DNA from: Adineta steineri
Taxonomy: Eukaryota > Rotifera > Eurotatoria > Adinetida > Adinetidae
DNA length: 64,000 nucleotides
Direction: 5' to 3'
NCBI GenBank assembly: GCA_905250115.1
Contig: CAJNOI010000009.1
Coordinates: 196,221 to 260,220 of the forward strand
Shown here piece after piece: positions 21,654 through 34,200 of the stretch. Position numbers and translations under genes: made by a program. A model generated the notes under the pieces. The model worked only from the letters and a program-made list of their open reading frames with translations, did not search any database and was not told where the DNA came from. The first letter of the stretch is position 1, and each line of letters starts with the position of its first letter.

Positions 21654-24600
21654 TTCTTTTCAATTGATTAAAAATATTACTTGTACACACGACTATGTAT
21701 ATATATATATATAAATATATGAACGTGCGGAGGTCGTTGTAAGTTTCTCCCTTTTTTAATCTATAATAGACAAAGGCACATCGTTTTCTCTTCTCTCTCT
21801 CTCCCTCTCTCTCTGTCTTCTTGTTCTCAAGCTAAATCAAGCGCATACACAACGTGAATAGACCGATGAAAAGAAGATGCAGAAGAAGAAGAAGGAGAAG
21901 AAGAATAAGAAGAAGAAATAAACCGACCGAAAGAGAAGAGAGAAAGAGATCGTGGTCTATTCGTCGTCACACGATATATACTCATCACCATCAGCCTAAC
22001 CAGTCAGTGACGACCATCAACATCGTCGGCGCTGTTGCACGCAAGATTAGTAATATACAAGAAAAACGAGAATATAGTGAATTTGATGAAGACAGAATGA
22101 AAGAAGAAAGAGAGATGAACAGACATATCGGTCGACACAATGAACGAATAGTCGTCAACTTCCGATCGTATAATTTATTTCAAGCGAAAGGAAATATTGT
22201 GTGTCACGTACAATTATAGAAAAGATGCAATAGATTCCACTTAATTCTGGTATTAGCTATTATAAATCGATAGGTCATTTCCAACTCTATATGACAATGT
22301 GTTGACAAGCAGAACGCTTTGATATACTGATAGAACAATCTCTTGTTCATAAAGTTTTCATTGCCTTATTGAAAGACATGACGAAAAAAAAAGAAAAGAG
22401 AAGAAGAAGAAGTTTCTTTTTCCTCCTTTCTCTAACAACATATGTCTCGTTTTTTTTGCTTCTATGCTTTAAATATCAATTAATTCGATTATAGAATACA
22501 CAAAAAGAATACTTTCTTTTTTATTATTTTATTAAACTTATGTGCGCATATATTAGATCAATAATAAATATTCTCATTTATACTTACTGTAAAGATGAAA
22601 GCACTTAAATAAAATAGGAAATAGATCACAAGAACATTCTGAAGAAGGTTAGAAATCGCGTTTTTGTTCTTGTTATTGTCGTCGATTGCACTACACGTCG
22701 CCACGAACACCAAGACTATAGTAAGAGAGAGGAAGAGTAACAAAAAAATCTATAAGAAGAAACGAGCAAAAATAGAGAATGAAAAGAAACCGAAATAGAA
22801 AAGAAAACGAGAACAAGAACTACAAGTCTCTTCTTCCTTCCTTATGTGTATGTATGTATGTATCGACAATCTAAACCCGAATACACTACATTCTATTATA
22901 CATAATAACATATATTTTTCGACAGACTAAGAGCAGCCACCGCATGTCTTAATGTAAAAGAATGTTGTCTCATCTGGCATATTTCAGTTTTGATAATATG
23001 TATAATTCATAGGCATCAAAAGCTAATAATGATCAATCATGTATCGGAGTTGATATAGCAAACCTGAAGGAAATAAAGGAAAAAACGTGGCACAAATAAC
23101 GATCGTCGATTGATACGACTAATAGACTAAACTTATTTCTCTTTTTTTTTCCATTTTCACAGCTGTTGCCATCAACACTCGCATTGCATTACTAAATATA
23201 TAGATAAGATGTACTATGTATGTGCGTGTTCGTGCGCTTACATACGAGAGAAATGTTGTTATTTTTTTTTATTGATAATATTTGCTATTAAATCTGGCAA
23301 GGTATACTCAGAACAGTAGCATACAATTAGTTAAAACTTGCATAACTTTGCATTCTTTTTTGTATTCGTTTTTTTGCTAAGGATGAAAAAAAACAGTAAA
23401 ACGAGACGACAGAAGGACATTTTATCAACAGCTGGGATTTTTGTGTTGGTGGACGTAATGAAACGAGAGAGAGAGTGACAAGGTAAAAAACAATAAATCA
23501 GAAAGAAGGAAAGAAAGAAGAAGAAAAATTCAAAAAAAAACGATGATTTTTTTTCTCTATAGGGTAGCATAAACGAGTGAGAATATAATAAATTGTCAGG
23601 TATTTGTTTTTCTTTTTTTATACGTTGACTGATTCTTTGATGACATTGTCAAAATTTTTATGATTTAAACAGCTTGATGACTATTATGATTTATTTTTTC
23701 AATATGATCTGATGTCTGAAGCTTAAATGGATTTTTTCGATCATCTGATACATAAAGATGTCAAGTAACACGCAACGGTAAATTATAAATGCATCGTAAT
23801 AATAAAATCAGATTCAAAAAGAAAAGTCAATCTATATGAAATATACAAAACTATCTATGCTTATTTTTGTCACAAACAACTAGATTGAATAAAAGATCAA
23901 TACTATCGACCAGGCGTAGTATGATTATATTTTGACGATAAACAGATAACAAGAAAGATTTGCATGCTACTCAAAAGTTATGATAAACAACTCTGATTTT
24001 ATCCGTATATCATCTCTCTAAATATATAATAATGAGATATCAAATATAAAGTTTCTATTTGTCACATTTCAATGTGAGATGTTATCTGGAATATCAACTA
24101 GTCTAATATGATTACGTCGTAATCAATAAGACATTCTTCATGCATATTTTTTCTATGTAGATATGAAAAAAATGTGTAATATCTTTTTCTTCTTTTTATA
24201 ATATATGTCATACATATTAATTTCTATTTTTAATTTTCTTCTTTTTTTTGGATAAAAGTGTGATATTTTTTATAAAATTACAAATCATGACTTTTTCTTT
24301 CTTACTGAAAATTTTAAGAATATAACATACCTCTAATGATGATATTAATTTATGTTGAAGTTCAATTAATAATTGTTACGACCAAATTTCAATAATCTAT
24401 GAGCAAATTCATAAAAATAAAATATTGTATATATATATTAAATACTTATAATTTCTTTATTTTTTTTATTAAAGTTAACATTTACATACATGTTTTATTT
24501 ACATACTCAAAAGAGAGAAAAAAAAGGGAAAAAGATAAGATACTCAACATATTTTGTATAGATACAAAAGAACGAACAACTGACAAAATCATAATATTAC

Positions 24601-24737
24601 ACATGTATATAAAGACTAGTTTAATAGATAAGATATTTTCAGAAAAAAAAAAATATGAATACTTTAATTTATTTCTTTATATCACATAATACAAAATGCC
24701 AAACCGGATCGAAATGCGGAAAATAAAATGTAATTTA
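21654..24737. other. Intergenic region between RBMS-like gene and SPIRE
   Basis: About 3.1 kb, containing the RBMS promoter side (near 21654) and the SPIRE 3' side (near 24737). Purine-rich runs (AGAAGAAGAAGG near 21875-21925, CTCTCT at 21790-21812) create arginine-rich open frames without family features. No RNA gene or mobile element was recognised. Confidence 0.4.
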
Positions 24738-27700
24738 TCAACCAGTTTTAATATTATTTAATTTAACATCATATGCTGGTTGAAGTTTAAGAAAAAGATG
24801 ATGTCGTGATAAACTAACACGTTGTGAGCCACCAGTTGCTCCTACTGTTGTTAATGTTTGTAATGGATCATTATTTGTTGGTACTTCTTGTATGGATTTA
24901 ACTTGTTTTAAATTCGATACAATCGAATTTGATTTAATCATTAATGTATTTTGTTGAGCTAATAAAGCAGCAACTGATGATGTCGATGATGATGATGAAA
25001 GATTATAATTTGATGTTGAACGTGATGATGAATGATGTGAACGATTGAATGATGATGATGTTGAAGGAAGTATTGGAGGATTAATATGACGTTGTCGAGC
25101 TTTCTTACGTATTTGTTGTAAAAGAATGAAACAGTCTGTACATATATCAATAGGATCTGCTTGACATTTTGTTAAATTTGAGCGATTAATAATACCAGCT
25201 GGAGTTGAACTACGTCGAGATTCAGGTTCGTCAAGTGTTGAATCATCTACTACATCATTCATAACAGGTGTAACTGGAGATCTAAATAATATATTTATTT
25301 TTATAAAACTTAAACTAACAATTCGAATAACATTACATCAATCCCTAACTATTTATTTATAACTTTTTTACTAATTCTAAAAATCACAAAACAAAAATAA
25401 AATTAATCCTTTTAATGGCTTCTTCAAATCTGACAATCTGTATTTCTACATTCATTATTTCAAGAAAAATTAAACATAATTATCCTTTTAGAATGTCATT
25501 CTGTCCTAAAATAGAAGGTAAAAAGAACGTCTATCTTACTTGTTATCTAGAGAGTATGATCTATCTGAATTTGATAATGATTTCGAAAATGCTAATGGAG
25601 TAAATGTTTGAATTGGTATATTATTTAATTTTTCTTTTGGTAAAGCAATCTAAAAAGAAAACATTGTCATTAGAAAATAATGTTTTATTTAAAATAATAA
25701 TTATATACTTGTGTAACACAGTTTCGACAAACTTTTTGTTTACAAACATTACACTGAATACCAAATGTAAATGTCAATAAATTGAAATGTACTTTTCGAC
25801 AAGTAAAACATAACTAAATGAATATTTTTAATTTTAATTTGTTTTTTTTCATTCGATATTATATTTACTTTTCCCTGAGCAACTTCAGAATATAATTTTT
25901 CATTGAATAATAAAGTTTCTAATTCAGATCGTGTGATTACATTTCGAATATGACTAAATTCATCAAATGTTAATGATAATGTATTTGAACTATCTTTCAT
26001 TAGCTAAAAAGAATAAAAAACAATTCTTTTTGTTATTAATAGAAACATATGATTATATATGTACGTTAAAAGCATACATTAAATAATGTTTAATTACCTG
26101 TAAAATGCGTTCTTGCAACTGCATTATTCAATACGATAGAAAAAAATCAATTTATTTCTAATGTCTTATGTTAAGTAGGGTAACAAGTCAACAGAAAAAA
26201 AAAACGGAAAATTTGTTGCTTGTTCTTTGTCTTTGACGACGAGTGATCCTCTACATCAGCATCATTTCTATTTCTTATGTTCGCTCTTTCTTTTCTTCTC
26301 TTTTTCTTCTTCTTATTCTTCTTCTTTCATGTTAGATTACAATTGTGCGTGGGCAACATCATTTTTTTCTCATTTTTTTTTTCTCGGTAACAATTCCGCA
26401 AGAAAAATCTTAGACGCATTCATTACTAGTCTCTTATATTTTCTAGTGGATGCATGCACGCATGTCTAAATACTTTTATAAAGTTACATATATGAATGAG
26501 CACAGCAATCAACAAGCTATAAAGGTGCATACCCGATAAATATCACAAACAACGATGAAAGCTAGATGATGATGAAGAAAAAAAAAACACATATATATAC
26601 AAAACAAACCCGAATAATCTCTTCCATAGATATATATTCTAATTCAAGAGATTCTATTTGAGTATAATTCAATTTAGTTGATAATGATTTTGTAGTATCA
26701 TTTATCAGAGTTAAAGCATCCAAAGTTAAATCAATATATTCATCTCGATTTTCACTTACACGGTTAGATTTTATTGTTGATTCATCTTAAAAAATAGAAT
26801 AAATATATATATAAATAAACTTTATCGGTAATAAATTACTTTCAATATTATCTTCTGGTGAAGATGGAGATGATTCAAGAAGACAATCAATAACTGCTAC
26901 ACGTTTTCGACCATATTCATCACGTTGTTCATCGTCGTCATCATCATCAGAACTTAGATTTCTTCCATTTATTTCCTAAGAAAAACAATTTCTCATAAAA
27001 TTTTCTACTTGAAATTTAATATTAACAAACTTTAACAGGACGTATCCGTTTCCGAGATGAATCTAAACTTGTACTTGAAGTAATTGATAGATTTGCTAAA
27101 ACAAAAAAATATGAAATAGAAAAAATTTAGTTTTTATTTTATTTTACCAATGGGTTTTAAAATACGTTGTTGTTTAATTTCAGACATTAAACTATCATGT
27201 AAACATACATGTTTATTATATTCTTTTTGACGATGAAATTTATTTGTTTTTCGTAAATTTTGTTGTCCTTTAGATATTTCATCAAGGACACGATCATTTT
27301 CTCTATTTGACCATTGACGATTTTCATTGATCGAATTATTTATATTACCATAATTATCCAATGTAACTTTACGTAATTGAGTTTTATCATTAAATTGTAG
27401 ATATTCCGCAGTTACATCACGCCATAATGATGCCTTGAAACAATAAAAAAAATTACAAGAAAAAAAATCCATTATAAAAACAAACCCAAACTGAATAAAA
27501 TCTTGTATCATGTGGAAGTGGCGGTGGTGGTGTTGCTGATAATTCAAATGATGACTGTCGCTAATAATAGATTATTATTATTATTATTTATATTCAATGT
27601 AAAAACAAAATTTTAAACTTACAACATCATGTGCTAATTCAATTTCTAATTCTAAAGTATCACTGCAAAGAATTTGAATTATTTGTTGATTATAAAGTGC

Positions 27701-29845
27701 TATAGAATTGCTTTCAAAATTTTGCATTTCACTTGTATTTGATTTATGCTCATTACTATTTGATGAATCTGTCACAGAAAATGACGTAATATAATTCATA
27801 CATTTCTAAATAAAAAACATCATAAGATAATTATTTTAAATTTTATCCTGAAATTGATTTAGTCCAGTAAACAGATGCTTCGATTACGTAGACTCATAGG
27901 TTGTGTAATTATTTTTAAATAAATAAGAAAATTCTCGAAATAAATTATTCAATAATTAGATTCATTCAACTAAAAAAATAGTACTATTAATAATCTAACG
28001 AAAAATAATGTAAATATCAGAATTGATTATATTATTATCGTCTTCCACATAGTTGATTACATAAATTATTCTAATAAGTTTTTAAAATGCATGATTTTCT
28101 ACTTAATCTTCAAGACTACCGTAATCCAGTTTGTGGTTCATGCGTCATACGTTTGCTTCAAATATAATCTAGATATGCATTCTGATCCTACGCGTTTAAG
28201 TAATTAAATACTTATTCATGAATGAAAAGGTAAAAAAAGTTGTATCAACAAATTAGCAAAAGTCGTTTTTCTATAAATCTGACTTTTCTTAACTAATTCC
28301 GCTGATAATTTTATAATGATTAGATACGAATCAAAGTTCTACCTTGCAGTCTTTATATACATTATGAAATTCCTTCAGGAAAATCGGTCGCAAGAAGATG
28401 TTTATCTTATAAAAGTAGCCAAAGAATTTTTATCGAACGGGAATTAAAAAAACATACGGCAGTTATGTGAACACTACTTTCTCAATTAATACACGTTTTT
28501 AATCGTAGGAAAACGTAAATCTCTATCAGAATTAACTTTTTCGATTTTATCATAAATTTCGTACTTAATAACCTTTGATAAAACTAGTTAAATAAAGGTG
28601 GATTTTTTAAATCAATATATTTCATTCAGAGGAAATCTTAAAATATCTAAACTGGTGAGAATGATACTTGAATTACTTCCGATTTCTTCTTTGTTTTTCT
28701 CATAAGTAGACTATAAGAGAAACCCTAAAAGAGAGTTCATATTCTTGTCTTATTGTTATTAGAAAGAACGAGATTTATCTAGCTTTTCCAAAATAATATT
28801 TGTTATATGATCTCAATGAATTTAATAAGAAAATTTTATCTATAATAAGATTTTTCTATCATATTTCAATCAACGATGAGTAAAATGATAGCATTAATGT
28901 CAGTCAAACAAAAAAAAAACAGTAAAAATAATATTATCTATTCTACTATCATTCATGCGTCTAATTTTCACAGACACAAAAAAGTACATCTATATATTCT
29001 TAAACGAATATATCTTCAGATCAATGACATAGACTCTGATAGGCGCTGTCTATTTAACTAATGATGCATGGGGTATGCCATCGATCTGAAGAAGAATCAA
29101 AAGACAAATAAACTGATTACTAATAATAAATGTTGATATTCTAAACAAAAATCAAACGATATGTACCATTAAAGCTCTATGAATAGCTCTTCGACTAATA
29201 TCTTCATTATCAAGATCATCATTACTAATTCCTTCATCATCATCTGACAATGTTGATCGATCATCATTCGAACATGCTAAATAAAAACAAAATAAATTCG
29301 AGCGAAATAAATTTTTTCAGCTATAACAAACTATGAAATTGTTTAAGAAAATCATTGAAGGATTCAAAATCTATTGAACGATCTGATTTTGATGATATCG
29401 AACAATCACTTGCTAATCGTAATACAATTCGACTAATCCATTTTAAAATCTAAATAACAACAAAAAAAATCAATACACATGTTTTTTTGACCCTCAAAAT
29501 TTCTTACCGAAATCGTATCTGTTTGTTGTTGTTGTTGTTCTACATCATCTAAACAGTAATAGAGTTTATTTTTATAGGAATAAAAAACAAAGAAATTATT
29601 TTATTACGTTTTAAATTTGATAATTGTTTATAAAGTAATTCATCATCAATGGTAACATTACCATTAATATCAATCATAAGTAATTGTAAACCAGTTGGTA
29701 TATCGATTGTTGAACTAATCCATCGAATAAGTGCAAGATTTTTTAATGAAAATATTAATGATTGATAAAAAAGTGCTATTGCTTGACTTGGTTGTAAGAC
29801 ATGATTAAATAAAGAAACTGTTTTACAAAAACATACACGTTGCAT
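24738..29845 (-). CDS. SPIRE: Spire actin-nucleation factor
   Basis: Fifteen minus-strand exons: 29845-29608, 29548-29508, 29449-29332, 29276-29167, 27805-27623, 27560-27492, 27433-27148, 27095-27031, 26975-26840, 26785-26610, 26118-26098 (21 bases), 26003-25869, 25813-25709, 25649-25540 and 25281-24738. They sum to 2337 bases, or 778 residues, near human SPIRE1. A KIND-like region opens the protein (SLFNHVLQPSQAIALFYQS), followed by 'LYNQQIIQILCSDTLELE'. A WH2-like actin-binding helix is at about 331-348 (HDSLMSEIKQQRILKPIG). The Spir box lies at about 491-509 (LTFDEFSHIRNVITRSELE). Then comes a modified FYVE zinc finger with CFTC, CNVC, CRNC and a final DICTDC. Spire nucleates unbranched actin filaments with formins on vesicles. 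Only one clear WH2 is seen, whereas animals often have four; the charged region near 360-415 may hold degenerate ones. Any further 5' exon would be non-coding, because a splice acceptor directly precedes the ATG. Confidence 0.87.
27806..29166 (-). other. Large intron of SPIRE
   Basis: This 1.36 kb intron splits the KIND-encoding exons; most introns here are 50-100 bp. No ORF, repeat or RNA gene is supportable inside it. Confidence 0.6.
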
Positions 29846-30082
29846 CTAAAAAACAAAATACTGGTTTATTTTTCTAGGATGACATATGTGATTAATGAGA
29901 GTACTTAGAACAAATGCATACACTTTATTTAGAATAATAATATCTTTAGAAGAAGAAGAAGAAGAAGAAGAAAGAACAAGGAAAAATTAAATAACCAACC
30001 AGACGATCTTATTTTTTATGATTCATTCATTGTTGTTAATGGATGAAAGAGAACGAATGGAATAAACGTTTTTAAAGAGTTT

Positions 30083-30095
30083 ATTGCATGACAAC
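30083..30095 (+). promoter_or_regulatory. X-box-like site, one mismatch
   Basis: ATTGCATGACAAC matches the RFX X-box consensus except for one pyrimidine position. It lies in the block that duplicates the IFT172-proximal block, about 240 bp upstream of the SPIRE ATG and 1.17 kb from IFT172. Confidence 0.3.
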
Positions 30096-31095
30096 GGAAG
30101 CAATGATGACGATTAAAAATTTTTATTAAATAACTTGATTTTTATTATATATCGTAATATGAATGAAAATATCGTATTAATAAAAGTTATTATAATAGCA
30201 ATTTATAATGGTTTAAATCATCAATTATTGATGTACGTGAATAGGTTAATGATAGAATTCTTGAAGTTATAAAAATATTGAGAAAATGTAGAAATTAATT
30301 TTAACAAACTATTTTATTGACATTAATATATTTAGTTCAGTAGATTAGAATAGTCATATAAACGTAAACAATCTATCTATAAAATAATATGTCAAAACTC
30401 TAACTATGATGAGATATTCAAAGCGTATGTCACAGGTACATATCATTTAAAATTTATATATGACCTAAATATATTTTTATGCCACACATAAACGTATTGT
30501 ATGAACATAAATTATTCCTGTTGACATATGATATTTTCCAGATTATTTAGTAAAATTTGATCTTTTCAAGAAAACGAACTATCACAATATCGTAGGCGTA
30601 ATCCTATATAAAAATCTACGGAGAATAAAAAGTAGAAATCAATTCTATTATGAATATATCTATATAAACAATAACTAACATATTTGATTTAAGAATATTT
30701 ATGAATTATCGTCAATGATTAATAAATGATCTGAATTAAATTCTCTATTTTTTTCGTTCACATACTATTTATAGGATGAATTTGCATGCGAAATATATAT
30801 CTTATTCTTTGTTAGTATGATAAAGATTTTTGAATCAGTTTGCCTTTGTGATTTATGTCAAACTATAATAAGTAGAATGTGTTAATTCAGTTATTTGTTT
30901 TTTCTTTTGTGTAAAATGTCTTTCTTGACATCAATGAATGGTTTATATTCAAATCGGAAGATAGATTGTATTATATCTATGGAAATTTATTCTTCTGTTT
31001 TTTTTGTTCTCTTTCTCTCTGTGAGTCATACATGTTTATCAATGGTTGAAAGAGAACACGAATAGTATTAGACATGAACATTTTTATTGGAGTTC

Positions 31096-31108
31096 ATTGC
31101 TTGACAAC
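31096..31108 (+). promoter_or_regulatory. X-box (RFX site) upstream of IFT172
   Basis: ATTGCTTGACAAC fits RYYNYY-N-RRNRAC at every position and lies 157 bp before the IFT172 ATG. X-boxes within a few hundred bases of the start control intraflagellar-transport genes through RFX/DAF-19 factors in animals. The match is seen in the sequence; the function is inferred from family knowledge. Confidence 0.55.
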
Positions 31109-31264
31109 GGAAGAAAACATGAAAAAAGGATAAATTAATTCAATGATACTTCTGGAATATGAAATAAGGTTTGTATTTATATCATTGATATATCTTTTCC
31201 TTAAGACATTTTCATTTCAAATAATATTTTTCTTTTCTTTTCTAATTTCAGATATTGATTAAAA

Positions 31265-34200
31265 ATGCAAGTAAAATTTCTTAAGCAAATATCTGAAACA
31301 ATCAGTGGTGAAGCTCAAATCTCTGCTATTTGTTTTTCACCAAATGGTCAAAAATTAGCTTTATGTATTGATCGTGTTATACAATTATATGATGAAACAG
31401 GTGAACTGCGTGATCGTTTTGCTACAAAACCTATTGATTCTAAATATGGACGACAATCTTATGTTGTTACAGCAATGGATTTCTCACCTGACAATACTCA
31501 ACTAGCTGTAGCACAATCAGATAATATTGTATTTGTATATAAATTAGGTGTTGATTGGAATGAAAAAAAAAGCGATTGTAGCAAAATTTGTTCAATCAGC
31601 TCATGTGACATCATTAATATGGTTACCTGATGGACAAGTTATATTTGGTTTAGCTGATGGAAAATTACGTTCGGGAAATGTTAAAAAAAATAAATCACAA
31701 ACATTATTTACAGCTGAACAATATACTGTAGCACTAACAACAAATGTATCACGTAAAGCTATTTTATCGGGACATGCAGATGGTAGTATTTGTCGTTTTA
31801 TAATTGAAGATGAAGGTACAGGAGATAAATCTGGTTTAGTTGTACGACATTCATGTCCACCATGTGCATTAGTTTGGAGTGCACATGGCATACTTGTTGG
31901 TGGATGTGATCGAAGAGTTGTAGTCTATAGTAAAGATGGAAAAATTTTACAACAATTTGATTATAGTCGTGAACCAAATGAACGTGAATTTGGTGTTGGT
32001 ATTTGTAATCCAACAGGTAAAATTTTTCAATAGATTTATTATTTAAAATACAAATTTAATTAATTTTAGGTCAAGAATGTGTCTTTGGTTCATATGATCA
32101 TATACGTCTTTTTTCCTATCAACCAAGAAAAGGCATGTTTGATGAAGCACCGGTTAAAGAAATTAAAAATATGTATACAGTTACAGCAATGGCTTGGCGT
32201 TCAGGTAGTGATCATAGTGTTTCTGTTTTTGTTTTTTGTAATGATAAATTATGAATTTTAGATGGAGCTCGTTTTGCTGTTTCTAATCTTACTGGTGGTA
32301 CATTTCTATTTAATTGTTCATTAAAAAAATCTAGTATGAAAGGCAAATATGCTATTAATTTTGTTTCATTATCTCAAGTACTTATTGAAAATAAATCAAC
32401 TGGTAAACGAACAGATTTATTATCACGTAATGGTTTTGAAATAACTGATGTTAAAATAATGGGACGTGATCGTTATGCTGTTGGTTATACTACACATACA
32501 CTTATTTTGGTTGATTTAGAAAATGAAAAACGTCGTTGTGAAGTTCATTGGCAATCAGGTGGTGATGAAAAATTTTCATTTGAGAATGAAAATGTTTGTA
32601 TGATATTTGCTAATGGAGAATTAACATTAATTGAATATGCTCCAAGTGGAAAACATGGTGATAATATTTTATGTACTGTTCGAACAGAATTTCTTAGTCC
32701 TAATTTAATAAGTGTACGTGTTGAAGAACGACATTTACAAGGAAATAAAAAGATGGCTTATTTACTTGATAGTCGTACAATCGCAATAGTTGATTTAATG
32801 TCTACAAGTGGTGCAGCTGTTATTTATCAAGTTAATCATGATGCAAATATTAATTGGTTAGCATTAAATGAAACAAGTCGATATTTATTATTTCGAGATA
32901 AAAATCTTAAATTATATTTGTATGTATTATGAAATAAAATAATTTCTATTAGATATTAATAATAATTATTTTCTTTAACAGATATAATCTTCAAACAAGC
33001 ATAAAAACATGTATACTTTCATTTTGTATTTATGCACAATGGTAAGTATAGAAATAATATTGTAATATGTTTCATATCTTATTCTTTTCAGGATACCCGA
33101 TAGTGATGTTGTTGTTGGTCAATCTCAAGATAATTTATCTGTATGGTATAATATTGAACATCCTGAATCATGTGATATGAAACCTATAAAAGGTGATGTT
33201 ACTGAAATTAGTAAAGATCCATCAACAAATCGAACATATGTTAAAGTAATTGATAATGGTGTACAATCAACAATTGAACTTGATTCAAATAAAATTGAAT
33301 TTAATACAGCTATTAATGATCAAGATTTTCGTCGTGCTGTTGCTTATTTAGATGCATCGGGATCTTCAGATGAAACATCAACTACTTTATGGGAAACATT
33401 AGCACGTTTAGCATATGAAAAACAAGAATATATTGTTGCTGAACAAGCATATACAGCAACAAGACAAATGGCTAAAGCACGTTTTCTTCATTCAATCAAT
33501 CAATTAGCACGTGAAAAACATGGTTCATATGATCATTATGAAGTTCGAGCAAAATTAGCTATATTTGAACGACAATTAAAAACAGCTGAATCAATTTATT
33601 TAGAAAATGGTGATGTTGATAAAGCTATTGATATGTATCGTACAATGCATCATTGGGATGAAGCAATAAGTGTAGCTGATCGTAAACGACATCCACAAGC
33701 TGAAGAACTTCGTTCAACATATTATAAATGGTTAATGGATACAAAACAAATAGCACGTGCTGCTGATTGGAAATTAAAACAAAATGAAGAAGAAGAAGCG
33801 ATTGCATTATATATGCAAGCAAATTTACCATCTCGATCAGCACATATAGTTATGCAAAATGCACAATTAAAGCGTGATAATGATCTTGTTACACGTATTG
33901 CTCTTAGTTTAGTTCATGCAGAAATGTATGATTTAGCTGGTGATCTTTATGAACATGTACAAGAATTTTCTAAAGCATTAAAATGTTATGAAACTGGCAA
34001 ATGTTTTCGTAAGGCTGTTAAATTAGCACGTCGAACAACTCCAAAAGATGTCGTTGATCTTGAAAGTAAATGGTATGTAAATACAAAATTTTTTTCAAGA
34101 GAGAGAGAAAAATGTTTGAATATTTTTCTTAGGGGTGATCATATGGCTGAACAAATGCAATATCTTGAAGCTGTAAATCATTTTATTGAAGCTGGAGAAA

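Larger units (their letters stand above)
29846..31264. other. Divergent promoter region, SPIRE / IFT172
   Basis: About 1.4 kb between two divergently transcribed genes. It holds two related blocks: 30046-30100 (AGAGAACGAATGGAATAAAC ... TTATTGCATGACAACGGAAG) and 31050-31114 (AGAGAACACGAATAG ... TCATTGCTTGACAACGGAAG). They look like old duplicates with an X-box-like word in each. A run of GAA triplets lies at 29949-29970. Confidence 0.5.

Noticed and set aside
21854..22219. Arginine-rich 121-codon frame
   Set aside because: Encoded by an AGAAGA-type run, with no domain and no support from composition.
24959..25150. His-rich minus-strand frame
   Set aside because: Out-of-frame reading of the Ser-rich last exon of SPIRE.
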